Positions 45,651-58,900 of a stretch of DNA of 64,000 nucleotides are shown here, in pieces. The notes below the pieces were generated by a model, which saw only the letters and a program-made list of their open reading frames with translations, ran no database searches and was not told the origin of the DNA. Position 1 is the first letter of the stretch. Each line of letters starts with the position of its first letter. Position numbers and translations under genes: made by a program. This DNA comes from Sipunculus nudus (lineage: Eukaryota; Annelida; Sipuncula; Golfingiida; Sipunculidae): NCBI GenBank assembly GCA_026874595.1, contig CM049309.1:71780926-71844925 (forward strand), read 5' to 3'.

Positions 45651-48600
45651 GTGAAATATTGTTAGAGTTATCTCGCCTGAGAGAAATCTCTGCGGCGGTG
45701 GGCGTGCCTAAACCTTAATATCCTAACTTTGTCTGAGAACACAATGAGAATATCTAACCTACTGTCACAGTATTATGAATGACATGAAATATTAAATGAT
45801 GTCATTAAATTCATACATACAAATAAGAAAGTATCATAAATTTATGATAGAAATGATCTTGTAGAACCATACATGTAAAGCCTGCACCAGTTCACCTCAT
45901 GACCGACAATTACATTATGAAACAGTCATTTAAGTGTGGTGTAAATCTAGTTTATTGGAACACAATCTAATTTAATGAGATCACTAAATCACAACCACAG
46001 TTCACATGAATTTACATAAGTTGCAGGCTGTGTAGCATGCTGATAATTACACCAAATGGCAATACAATGAATAACATTTTAAGACCTGCATAACATGCAT
46101 GGAGATATTAAAAAAAAATAAACATTAATTTTTAACATAACATAATCACTGAGTAAGACCATATTCCCTGCCTGATCCTCACATAGATATCATGATAAGA
46201 AACCAATCCTTAGTGTTAAACCTTTCTGAACCACAAACTGGGAAGTTTTGTATCATTTGTAACGTTTGTGACCACAACTGGTCATCAGCACTCTTAAATT
46301 TTACCCAACTGCTATACTATACCTGTAAAATTCAGTGTAACATTTTATTGAGAGTTCTAAGAGACTGTCAAGATGATCATGATCCAAAAGCCTTCTTCTT
46401 TGAAGAGAATCTGCCCAATCCAAAGAGAGATTAACCTGTTACTAAATGGTCTTGCTATAATCATAAAGGAGGTCTGGTCAGCTTGGTTGTTTTACTAACT
46501 GGTTCAACTGTTTTAGTATATTTTATATTGATTAACAATGAATGAAGACTCCAACAGAAACCTAACCTTATGCTCCAATCACTATCTATGGAAGATCATA
46601 CCCCTCAAGATCAGACTTGCTGCTATAATTCAACGGCGTGCTTTGTGCAATCCCCCTATAACATCTGGTGTAATATACCATATGGAATTCCCGGAAATTG
46701 TCCGCTTGAATTATAAGCTTTGTGCAATCTTCACAAGAGTGATCACCATGTTTTTGTGTAATACTTTGTCAACCACAAATTCAGTGATCAAGTTTTGTAT
46801 TTTTTTGTTATTTTTCTAAAATTTCAATTTCGAAACCTGGTTGAGTCATGTCAATCAATATCAGAGGTTTAGGACATCTTTGATGATAACTTCGATAATT
46901 TTGTTATTCATTTAGAAATTAGTAGACACCATGTAACACACACAATGCAAATTTGGTTAACATTTTCTTTACATCTGTCACATAGTACGTGTAGGTGACT
47001 ATTTTGTAGAAAACCCCGACCGCATGTAAGTTGGTAAGGCCCTTGCTTCGTGCGACCGTGTGCGCCTGTATGCCGTATTGACATTGGTCGCATAAAGTCA
47101 CCAAAGATTCCTGTGTCCTGGTACATATGCGCTCAAGCAAAATTATCAGGTCACATGAGGGGAGTCGCAGGTAGGAGCCCTCTTCGTACAACCCCCCTGG
47201 CCACAGGAAGGCCTGCCATAATTCAAAAGTTATTGGCAGTTCAAATCCATCATACCATACTTATATACCTCTTCCATGTCTTCATTTTTGAAGACCACCC
47301 TGACATATTTTCAGAAACTACATCTGATTTGATATATATAATGCTGCATCTGAACTAAACCACAAACTATCAAAGTGATAAACACTTGATCAGAGTGAAA
47401 TTTAAGGAAAATAAAAGATTATGGCACATATAAAGGAGGGGTGTTGTCAAAACAATCAGGAAATAAGCATAAAACATATTTTTATATGCTTGCTTATACA
47501 ATGCAGAGCAGAAATGTATTAAAAGCAAATGATATTGTTATTGAAAATAATGAATAAAACTGTTTTCCCAATTTCTGAAAATGTTGATTCAGGGTGCATG
47601 CAATCTTCAATATTCTACAACATTGGTTTCACTAAAATAATTCACAAGTTGTGTGAAACAGTATGACGAGAATAACAAGCATAATTTTTATTTTGAGACT
47701 CGGTTGCACAGGGTCAGTTGTCATTTGCCTGATCTGTCACTGGTTGGATTGTTTTGTTGAGAAGTACAACCTAAATGGAGAATATAATCCTATTATTGCT
47801 AAAACCCAATCTGATATCAGTCTTATTCAGTGTTGCAATATTTAAACATTGTGCTTTCGGTTGTGCCATGGGGACAGAAATTTTTTAGGCGAGTATATTT
47901 GCGGGCTGTAATTCCCAGCTTGCTATATTATCTGGTGCAAGCAGCCATGTTTCTGGCAGGAGCAATCCCGTCCACGTAGCAATACCAGATCTTCGTAAAA
48001 ATCCCCCATCCAGGGATAGATCAGGCAAATTTAAACCCAAAAGGTCATAGACAATTAAAATGGGGTTGTTTTCAAGTAAAAATGTCACGGTGTTTGAGGT
48101 TAGGGCAACAGGGAAGTGAGGATTGGTACGATACGTTAGGCCCAAGTGGGCGATTTTGGAGGACTATGACCTACCATGGTCATTTTCCGATCAGCCTGGA
48201 TGCTGTGTGAATTTCATGTCGTCTGGTGTGATTTAGGCTGTAGTTCCGATAGCTTTAGCAGTACCTGGACATCAAGAGCATGTGTTTTCAAACTTTCTGC
48301 CGATTGTCCGAGAAATTTAGTAGAAATTGGGCAAATCCTCGTTCTCGTCAGAAGTATGGCGTAGTAGCTGTTGGTGTTGCAAGGCTTTGTTGTTATCATA
48401 CTCCATATATGGAACGCCGACCTTCATTACGATATACCGACCAATCAGATACGCGCAAAAGTAGGTCAAGACCTAAAATTAGAACAATCTGACATGTGCG
48501 TGTTATTTTGTCCCCTCAGCCCGCAAAGAATTATGCGAGTTGCTGCTTGTTTTGCAGCAGATACTGTGGTCAGAGTAACCATATTTCATATTACAGTATA

Positions 48601-51000
48601 TTTTACCAGTAAGAGTCACCAGATGTACAGCTTAATGGACCTGCCGTATACAGCCGGGTTTGTTTTGGTTAGCCGGACCAGCTGAGTCCCTGGCAACGGT
48701 CCAAGTGGGTTTGCGGAAAGTGTCTAGGGCACGGCAGTCTCTATAATGTCCAATATTCAAGCTTTATTTGGGAATTCCATGATAGATGATAGGTGGAAAT
48801 GGTTATTTTTATTGAGTATAATTGCATCCTTTGATGAATGTTAATGTTGAAACTGTCTCCAGATGGCAGATCTGTACCAGGTGATCATATGTGATTTTTT
48901 TAACATTCCACGGGTGGCGTACGTATATATATTTTTGTCATGTTTTGGCTTGGCTAAAAAATGACAGATAACCAAATTGCAGCTGTTAAGATTTTTAAAA
49001 ATTCAGAAATTTAGTTGATGCAAATAGGCCTATCACATCTATAAGTTTCACCACTCCTCTAGGTTCCAGCGCACCATATCTATAGTTGTTTTTTTTATTG
49101 CATGGTCATGTGTAAATCATTGTAAATAAAACTGTTTTTTATTTGCATTTTTAATTCCTTGTCCTACATATAGGTTCATAATATCCTCAATTTGATACAA
49201 GTGAAGTACAAGACAGTTCATCAGCAGATGGGAGGTTTCAGTTAATAGCAGCGTCTCCTTGAGTATAAGTTGGCCGTTTTTTTTTTAAAGATGTTATCGT
49301 CACATGAAGGAAGACTGGAAAACAGCTAACGGTATGAGTTTTTTTCTTGTTCACAAATTTCAATTACAATACAGTTGTCAATAGAAAAATGACAGGACAC
49401 GCAAGCATACATTCGAACACACCTGTAAACACATTCATTCAAATAATTACAGATTGAATTTAATAATAACATATATACGTGGCCTATAATATATACGTGC
49501 AACCCGATTTTTTTTGGTAATATACACGTATAAGTATACATATAAATGTATATATCATTTGCATGATACCAAATTATTGAATTTGGATAGAACATGTTCA
49601 TAACTTTACATATCATATACGCAGCAGTAATCTGTCAACACCGTGCCTTGACTACAATTCACAGACGGTTGCAAAATCACCTGTATATGGGACGATTGAT
49701 CACAGCTATTACAATCCTGCTGATTCCTTAGGAGCTTTACGTTTTCATTATAAGATATAACTTTCGTTTCCACGAAGGAGATTAAATATATTCCTCAAGC
49801 GGAGTCCGCCAAGGAAATCTTCCCCGATTATAAAATCTTACAAAATAATAAGTAAAGTTCTGTTTTCTCTGTATCCTATCACTATATATAAGAAGAGGTT
49901 TTCTCATGTATGACTAAATAAAATATTTCTCGATAGACCCTTGACACACAACCGTCTGGACTGTGGGTTGGACTTTTACCAATTTAATCACAGAGTAATA
50001 TGTCGAACTGCCAACAAAAATATAGCATACATCTTAATATTTAAACCTGTGCTAATACTGAAATGAGAAATTTATATAGAATATAATCCTAACTTTAAAA
50101 GTCCACGCAACAAAATATTATTGAGTTCTAGTTATACAATATTCCATTCGTTTAAATGGATATGAGTGCAGCAATGTTTACACAAGCATTATTTCACCAC
50201 TCAGAATAAAAGCATATATTTATGTAATCATTAGTTATTTTAATATAATTATATTAATAAATATGCCATTTTCCTTCAAGAATTAATAGTATTTAGTATG
50301 CATTATATATATAAGCATGGAGGTTATATCCGACAGCCGCACTGTATGAAAGGCCTATTGAATAGCAACACAATAGGTCTTAACTGTTATTATAGTGCAC
50401 GGCTGACACGCGAGTGCTGGCAGAGCTTCCCGGAGTTGTATCTACATTTATGTAACCTCCTTGATATAAGTCTCAGAATTAATGTGAGGGGAGTGTCGTT
50501 CCACAATGTGAACGCTCAGTATTCAGTCCTTTTACCAGAGCATGCTCGTTACCCGTAATGATCGTCTTCAATGTTCGGGTCCAATGAGTCGGTGCATATT
50601 TTTTTACAGAATTTTGCTTTTACATACCTAGTCCTCAGATGGTACTTCGTTGTGAAACATCGGGTAGAATTTTAACCTTACCTTTTGAAATTTAACAAAA
50701 TGTGATCTTTCTTGTCAATGTAACGGACCCGATCACTCAGTGCCACTCGTCACCGGCAGCTGGCGCTAGTGAGGATGAACAGGTCTATTGGCCCGGCCCC
50801 ACATGCAGTTAAAAGTTAAGGAAAAGAGAAGGGTCCTTCATATATAGACAAAATTGAACAATCTGCATTAAACCCGAAGAATCGCACTAATACAAATATC
50901 CAAGTTGTCACTTATATATATAGATAATTCTTGGCCCTTGCATGGCAAACAGGAAATCCAGAAGGCATCATACTGACATACGATTCGGATCTCTTATTGG
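45651..51000. other. Unannotated region with GC-balanced blocks
   Basis: Non-repetitive blocks near 46.98-47.22, 47.85-48.75 and 50.30-50.80 kb contrast with AT-rich surroundings. They contain only short ORFs without recognisable family (for example 48371-48685 on plus). A GACCAATCAGATACGCGC stretch near 48438 contains an inverted CCAAT-box type sequence. Confidence 0.4.
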
Positions 51001-51004
51001 CTAC

Positions 51005-51070
51005 AATGTAGCATTGTAATTTAGGCGTCCGACTCTGAGCGTAAGGTCACTGGTTCGATACCCATGCACC
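51005..51070 (+). mobile_element. tRNA-like sequence, probable SINE head
   Basis: A TGTAGCATTGTAATTTAGG D-arm-like segment, then GCGTCCGACTCTGAGCGTAA and a good B box GGTTCGATACC at 51052-51062. It lacks convincing acceptor pairing, so it is SINE-type. It ends about 40 bp before repeat R1 copy 4. Confidence 0.5.
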
Positions 51071-51110
51071 AGCGGCTAAGAGGCAAATATTAATGGTTAA
51101 ATTTATATTT

Positions 51111-51530
51111 TAAAGGGGCCTTTATTCTGATATCTGACGTGTATTAACTAAAGATAATCCGTTGAAATTTTAATAAAATAAGCCTAAATATGAAACTGTT
51201 TGCTTTGTTTATATCCACGTGTTTGTTACATGTCGGATGCCCGCAAAATGGCCACCGATCGTAATCCAAACACATGCAACAAGGACATCAAGCCCTAAAC
51301 CAACTGTACCAGTGTTTTGCAAATGGCCTTTGCAAATATGCAATCAACTATCTTCGGTTACATGGGTTTTCTGTTTGTCAACATGCATGGGCGCATGTAT
51401 CGTGTTAACTAACCGCTTGTAAATCAATCACATAGGTGTTATAATAACCTCTCTCAGTTCATTAATATATAATCTAGAATTACATTAATTCTACAAATAA
51501 GACAGGTGAATAGCTGCATGGCCTTAATAA
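51111..51530 (+). repeat. Dispersed repeat family R1, copy 4
   Basis: TTAAAGGGGCCTTTATTCTGAT, GTATTAACTAAAGATAATCC, TAATCCAAACACATG, GGCCTTTGCAAATATGCAA, TTCTGTTTGTCAACATGCA and ATTCTACAAATAAGACAGGT match the copies at 2049, 8908 and (inverted) 3352. Confidence 0.7.
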
Positions 51531-53042
51531 AAACATATAATTCTTAACGTGCGGTTACCTCCAGTCTTTCCTATAGGCCGTGTCACAAATAGGCCATAGA
51601 CCTGTCGTTAAAACTAGTTTCCTATAAATCCTCTTTTCATAGCATGTGGACCAACACCATGAGACGTATTGGTTCACAAAACGCAATAAATTTGAAAAAA
51701 AAAATAAATAAATCAAATACATCAGTCCGTCAGTCGGGTCGGAGGTCTTTTATATATGTTAAGGTACATAAGATCTTCTCCACATATCCCCCCCCCCCCC
51801 CCCCGCCACACAACTGATTTTAATTCGGCGTGTCTGCGTGTAACTACCATGTATGTCTGCCACATTGCCTGTGCTTGCCTTCGGTAAGACTAACACGATA
51901 TATAATATAACGCAGAATTTGTAAATTAAAGGAAATAGTGAGGTCAAATGCAAAGTTGTCTTCAGTCTATGTAACTCCATAATGCTAAAAATGAACCACA
52001 TTTGACAGGTATATGTATATCCATATGTTTGTAATTAGAAAGCTATACTTTTGTGTTAATCAGTCCAGTGGGCGAGTAGGCAACACTCCACTAGTCCCGT
52101 GTATAATGAATGTCCACAAAGCTGGAAAAAAGACGTGTACCGTTATATATACCATGCATGTTTTAGCTCCCTCGCTGACGTTGTTGTATACATATAATAT
52201 TATAACTAAATGACGACAAATGATACACAAAGTGTATTTGAATATTAAGCGGTACTGAAATGTCATCACCAATGAGCTGGTTCAGGCTGTAGACCAAATT
52301 CTTTTGTCTGGTTATGATGAACTGAGAACATTGTGTGCTATACGGATAACATAAGTAACATATATGTATGGATAACATATATCTTAATAATAATTATAAT
52401 AATAATAATTATAATAATAATTATTATTATTATTATCTGTATTTTTATAATATGAATAAGAAAAATAAGCTCAACTGTTGCAGTATTCAGCCCTTTCAAA
52501 TCTATATCTGAATCTTATCCCTTCATTAATTTTGACACACAAATTCGCCGAAATAATTCTTTCATGCATGTGTGTATGTGTATGTATTCTGTATGTATAC
52601 CTAAAAGTTCAACATCCATATGAATAACAGGTGACTCAACAGCGGGAGTACAGCTTAGCTGATATCTGAGATAACTTGATTGTCATGTCCCACCCGCATC
52701 CTCCTAGAACCCTCGCCCTTAGTTTGGATGCCGGAGAGGCGATCCCGCCGTGACATACACTCAGATATACCCAGTCTCGTGACCGTGCTGTGGCCGTCAC
52801 GCTGTACTGTGTTCTGGCATAATAACCGCATCGCTGTCACGTGCAGGTGCTTAAGGGACAGTGTTGTTTTTATTTATGTTCAGTGCACTTCGTGTGTGTA
52901 TAGATAGTGCTGTATACTTGGCCAGGAGTTATTATTCTGAATAATATTTCTGACTGAAACCATATACCCGAGTACGTGAATGTATATGTGTGCTTGTGTG
53001 TATAGTGTGTACAGCTTATATGTCTCATCAATAGTTATGCTA

Positions 53043-53045
<3 letters not shown>
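51531..53045. other. No gene seen
   Basis: C17 at 51788-51804, (ATA/TAT)n at 52383-52437 and a GC-balanced block at 52650-52870. The short minus ORF 52840-52655 in this block has no recognisable family. Confidence 0.4.
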
Positions 53046-53100
<55 letters not shown>

Positions 53101-53128
53101 GTATATATATATAAATATATATATATAT
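53046..53128. repeat. (AT)n microsatellite
   Basis: About 50 bp of pure AT repeats followed by interrupted AT repeats. Confidence 0.95.
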
Positions 53129-53650
53129 TAATATGTTATTATATATAATATAGCAATCTGTTGCCTTTCGAGTTTTAAAAGTACATGTGTGGTTACTTGG
53201 ATTCCATACATATAACTCCAATGCACATGGGGCTTGATTAAAAATAACATGTGCAGTCAGGCATCTTAATTGTAAACGAAGGTTTTAATTTAGCGACAGT
53301 TCCCCTATCAACAGCAACAATTCCCAGCAACCATTTTCATCCAACTGCAGGACGCCGTCCAAACTTTCTTTAAAAGTATAGACACTGTTGTCGCACTGTC
53401 TATTGCATCGGGGGATTGAGGTATAATCAGACGATATAGATAATTAAAGCGATGTATTATAGCCTTCTAGATTTTAGGGATTTAAATGAATGAGACTGGG
53501 AATAATTCAGAAGTCACAGCCGGTCGTTAAGACATTATATTTCTCAGGGTTTATCGAGACTTTACACCATATGACTTTTTAAGGTCCTGCATGGTTGGGT
53601 TCGAACCGTGCATGGACATTCCATTCCGTATAGTCCAAAGCCTTTTATTT

Positions 53651-53652
<2 letters not shown>

Positions 53653-53709
<57 letters not shown>

Positions 53710-53735
53710 AGACAGAGAGAGAGAGAGAGAGAGCT

Positions 53736-53785
<50 letters not shown>

Positions 53786-53806
53786 AGACAGAGAGAGAGA
53801 GAGAGA
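53653..53806. repeat. (GA)n microsatellite with periodic CTAGAC interruptions
   Basis: Pure GA repeats interrupted three times by GAGCTAGACAGA (near 53705, 53731, 53782), suggesting internal duplication of the tract. Confidence 0.95.
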
Positions 53807-54392
53807 TGTCCCCTCACATTTTAAGGAGTGCACTGGGCAAAGTATATATTTAGTCATTTGATACTTTTTACGTAACTAAAACGCATAAATGTTCACATAC
53901 CGATTGAGAGATAATTCGGTCATACAAATATGGTTTCATCAAACTTATTTTGCTGATATTCAATTTTGGAATTCTGTGTTTGAGAAAATATGCAATTTAA
54001 AACCAAATAAAAGAATGTTGTCACGGTAAATTGTATTTATTTTGTGAAAGACATGAAAGTCCAACATGACAATTTAAATAAGAATTAAAATAAAAGATAA
54101 TTTTGAAGAATTTTTAAAAGTGATTTAAAAACATGGTTCATGTTATGATTAATTTCACTTGTATATCATTCTAATCGGGATTCAAAATTTCAAACCAAAT
54201 GAATTTTTTTTTAATTGTGGTGATAGATCAGATTAAAATTTTGAAAAATCAGTTGTAGCAAATAAGCTAAAATTAGTTTCGTATAATAAAAATTTATATA
54301 TTCCATATTATACATATAGAAGTTATATACTCCATAATATACATACAAGGCTGAAGAAAAATTTAATATACTGTCCCCATTGACATAACAGC

Positions 54393-54519
54393 GTATAATA
54401 TAATATAATATAATATAATATAATATAATATAATATAACATAATATAATATAATATAATATAATATAATATAATATAATATAATATAATATAATATAATA
54501 TAATATAATATAATATAAT
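54393..54519. repeat. (TATAA)n pentanucleotide repeat
   Basis: About 25 TATAA units with a single base change (ATAACATAA near 54438). Confidence 0.95.
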
Positions 54520-54579
54520 GACATCAGTTGTATATCCCATTCTTTGGGAGCCTTTTTAGTTTAGAGTGGTTGTGGGAAA

Positions 54580-54594
54580 GGGGGGGGGGGGGGG
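54580..54594. repeat. G15 homopolymer
   Basis: One of about fifteen poly-G/poly-C tracts of 10 bases or more in the window; it precedes a GC-balanced non-repetitive block at 54595-54900. Confidence 0.95.
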
Positions 54595-54899
54595 AGCAGT
54601 GGGCGAGGTCGTTCCCGGATTTTATCGCAAACTGAACGCTAAGGAGTGACTTGAATAACTATAACTTTTACAGGAGGTCACGCAAAGCACGTTCCAGTCA
54701 AACATATGGCCGTGGCGTGCTGGCTTTATCTGCTAGCCACTGTACAGCAGTAACGTCTATATCCCATTCTCTGTGCCCTGCATACTGGCAGATGCCATGA
54801 CGGGCCACAATGTCCCCACGTCACAATATCTTATTATAACTGTTTCATGATCACACATTTAATAGCTCTCGACAATCTATGACAGCTGCGGCCTACAGC

Positions 54900-55627
54900 T
54901 GATCTAGCCCTGTAATTTTAACAAGCATGCAATAACGGAATATTCTGTTGCATATTATTATGTAGTTCTAAGTTCATCCGGGTGTGAAACATGTCACACC
55001 AAACTCAATTTACTGCGATATATTTATAAAGTTTCTGGGCGAATTACGGTTTATTCGATGATTTCTGAAATTCTTGGGTAAGTTATACTGTATATGCACA
55101 AGCTGCTTTGTGCTGATTTCTTTTAACTGAACAAAACTGATAAAATAAAATTGAGATATTCTGAACATGTATATGTCTGTTTATGTTAGCCCGCATTTAT
55201 AATACAAATGGCCGGTTTTGACGGATGTACGCGTTTTGCCAAATATATATATGCTTGATCATAGACTATTAGTATATTTTGTTCGGAAAACAGCAACAAC
55301 AACAAAAAAAGTCCCGATAGTTTAATCTTATTTGTCCCTTTATAGTTAATAATCTAATTTGACATATATGTATAGTGATTGTTTTCGAAAATGACGCAAC
55401 GGGAAAATATCGGGTTAGCTGCACTATATATCTCTTTTATAAGGGTGAGACTTAACAGTCATAGTTTAGCCCTTTAAATATTATTCAGTTTAACTTCATA
55501 ATTGTGTTATCAACTTCAATAATCACTGTATCAGAAATCAGATATATGTTATAATAAAATGTAAGCATTTATGTTCATCGTGACCTTGTTTATCGATCCA
55601 ATCGGCGCTGGCGCAAACCAAACGGCA

Positions 55628-55630
<3 letters not shown>
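54900..55630. other. No gene seen
   Basis: AT-rich sequence without repeats of note or coding similarity. Confidence 0.4.

Positions 55631-55631
<1 letters not shown>

Positions 55632-55686
<55 letters not shown>
55632..55686. repeat. (AT)n microsatellite
   Basis: About 55 bp of AT repeats. Confidence 0.95.
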
Positions 55687-55689
<3 letters not shown>

Positions 55690-55917
55690 CAAATGCATGC
55701 ATGGAATCCCCGAACATTTAAATTCAAATGTTGCAAATAAAAACAAATGCAAATGCGATTAAAAAATGTCAAATGCAAATTCAATAAATGATTTCAATTA
55801 AAAATAGCATGTATTTGCAAATGCATGCACATATAAATGCATTTGCATTTGAACTGTTTGGTTTCAAAATATACCATCTGACTTGTTTCCTCCCTATAAC
55901 CATAACTGGTGTATTCA

Positions 55918-55927
55918 TAATACATAC

Positions 55928-55978
<51 letters not shown>
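55918..55978. repeat. (ACAT)n-(AT)n compound microsatellite
   Basis: Six ATAC-type tetranucleotides followed by about 38 bp of AT repeats. Confidence 0.95.
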
Positions 55979-55981
<3 letters not shown>

Positions 55982-55999
55982 CGTGAATTTTCAGAAAAG

Positions 56000-58900
56000 A
56001 CTCACCAAATTGTATCATTTTAAGCTTGTGTTTAATTTTGCCTTAAATGTGTATTAATGCGGGATTGTATCAAGGTTTGTAATATTAGCATTGGTAAATG
56101 GTAATATCCGCAACAGTACATTATCAATAATTAAATATTCATGTACGGTCGAAAATATGTATATACATATTTTATACCTTTAGGAATATCCAAATTCATT
56201 CTACAGCATGCATTTGATGATTGTAACAATTTACATCAGGTGCCTAAATAAAAATTGCATCTGGTCTATAAATACGAGCATCTCAAACTTAATCAAGTTT
56301 TGGAATATACAGAGAGCAGATAATGTTTTCAATGCATAAATGCCAGCTGGTATCAGTAACAATTTGTAGAACTGTAGAACATTTTATTGGTCTTTTTACA
56401 TGATTCATAAAAATATTTTTAATAAATACAATATCCTTTGCATGCATTTGCATATGAAATCAAATGTTTTCATGCTCTGACTTTAAAGTCTATATAATAT
56501 CGTCAAAAATCATAAAATTTTCATTTTCAGAAAATTTGTTTACTGCTACAGGTAATTTTTATCTGACATTTTCAATCAAGAAGCATTTGAACCCATATAT
56601 ATCAATTAATATTAGTTATATAGTTAATATTTTTAATATATAACCACACTGCTGGTAGCTACAGTTTTAATTTTTCAAGAAACCAACATGAATTATTATT
56701 ATTTTTTAATGCACTTAATCAGGAGAAATATGATACTGGTAATTTGATTGTATATTCAGAAAAAAAGGGCTGTAACGGTATATTATCTGCATGGCGAGCT
56801 AGTGTTTACGTGTAGCGATATACTTCGTATTTATATAGATGCATGTGCACAAAACGATACATTGTATATATGAGGGATGTTGTAGTTAAATTTCACCCAG
56901 AATTCATTTATATATATTTATAATATCATGAATAATATATGCATAATAGGATCAAAGTATTTCTTGATTAAACCCTTTCCTGTTTACATTTATTTTAAAT
57001 TTCGAACAAATTCAGACACTCTTTTTACATTTACATTACAGATAATATGTTGCTCATGCATCTTTTTATCTTTACTAGATTTTCAACAGTTTCTGTTGAG
57101 ATGGTTTGTTTAAGGATAAAGGAAATCTTTAGATTTGAACATAAATATACAAAATATGTTTGAGCTGAGGAGAATCTAGCTCTATAAGAGGGGGTTCTTT
57201 ATAGGTGCCACTTTAAGAGTGCGCTTTAGTTAGTGAACCTGAAGACAGTGGAGGGTCAATAAAAGCATAATGATCATGCGATGCAGACAAGCACTGAGCT
57301 TCACTCTATGCCTCTCTTTTCCGTTTTCCAAGGCTTGTGACATGCATGTATATGTAAATAGTCGAATGTATAGCATAAATATATCTTATAAAAATATATA
57401 TATATATTAATATATATTAATATATATTTACACAAAATACAACACAATACTCAGAGTCAAAACTCTCCATGATACAGGATCACTTTTTAAATTTTTATAT
57501 ATATCATGTATATATTTTTTATACAATATAAAAAGATATATAAAAGAAAATACACGGAACTGAACAAGATGTACTTGTGACATATCTAGCTTGCTGCCAT
57601 CGCATTTCTTACTTTGCTTTTTTACACCGTATATATACATTTATATGTGGTATGGACTGTTGCATTTTTAAAATTATATATATATATATATATATATTAG
57701 AATATATATATATAAATAATTATATATAATATATATATTATATATAATATATGGTTTATATTGAGTGTTAAACGTTTATAAAGAAACATGCAGTATATAT
57801 TAAGAATATAAAATATATATATTTATAAATTTATTTATATTAATATTTAAATGTTAATAAATATATGGAAAATGATTTTTAGGTTTATCTGCATGGTCTT
57901 GAAAATGAAATTATCGATAGAACACTAATTATTTATACTATATAATATATATATATATAATATTCATGAGAGCAAAAGAGGGGATAATTAGTGTTTTCGA
58001 AAATTGTTCTGTTTGAACTAAATATAAATAACCTATGTACAGATCCGCTATGAATGATGAACGTGTTATTCAGTGCAATGCGATGCAGTTAAATTTCGTT
58101 TCACATATAAAGACATATTTTACCTTTTAAATGTATATTACCTTTATAAATCTCTACATATTTGTCACACTTTATGTGTATGTGTGTTATTAAGAGGATC
58201 TCAATTTTAATTTTTTTATGGAGGTACAGCCCCCATTTCTTTATGCTCTCTTATCTGATTCTTAATCTAGTATGTAAATCTGCAGAGTTTTGTATCCTGG
58301 TGTAATACGGGAATGTAAACTCTTTATGTATTTTGGTTTATTTCTTAGTAATCATTATTACCACTTTAAGTTACATATGGAACCATCATATAAAATATCA
58401 TAGGGTCACTAAAGAATAAGCTGCACTTTTTTTTAATTGACATGTATAAAAACAATGAAAAAAAGATACCTGTGCAGCTATGAGGAAATGTATATGAATA
58501 TATTTTTAGACATAAAAATAAAGCTGCCATTGGTGCACCAAGTTTTTTCGCATTATCTACTCTGATTTATGAAGCAATACAAGATTGTTGCTCAGTCCTG
58601 TTTGTGCATAATAATCCACACACTTTTTGCAAATCGAGATGAGGTCGTATCAAAGTTTGCATGATTCAAATACGAGGGCGGCGCCACTGAAATATTGATA
58701 GCACACGAATTCACATTTTCCGTGCAGAAACGTATTCAAATGAAACATACAACAGATTCCAATCTCATTATCTTAGGGATCATCAGGTTGATGGATTGTC
58801 CTGTTGTTGGAAAGAAACTTCAAAGAGACGTACACAGTGCCCTCATGTATTAATTCAAGAACTGCCGCATATTCTTCTATATAATACAGGGATTAGGCAT

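Noticed and set aside
46994-47102. Small MITE with GGTGACT/AGTCACC ends
   Set aside because: The inverted ends are only 7 bp with no clear target duplication. The short ORFs here (minus 47126-46908, plus 47050-47358) have no family I recognise.
47885-48145. Minus ORF with LLLPETWLLAPDN, superficially like an endonuclease/reverse-transcriptase motif
   Set aside because: Only a few residues fit and neighbouring LINE motifs are absent in all frames.
49675-49800. Long phase-0 open frame ending HIQ/GTGATT on the minus strand, as a possible NFI upstream exon
   Set aside because: No ATG, AT-rich codons and a weak donor; open frames of this length are expected by chance.
52880-53221. 113-residue ORF rich in Ile/Tyr, and similar ORFs at 54211-54540, 55549-55762, 55788-56057 and 61785-62051
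   Set aside because: Translations of (AT)n or (TATAA)n tracts, which lack stops in some frames.
53590-53635. Possible tRNA gene around GGTTCGAACC
   Set aside because: GGTTCGAACC is itself a palindrome; T-stem, anticodon and acceptor arms do not form on either strand. The local GCATGGTT/AACCGTGC hairpin is noted only.
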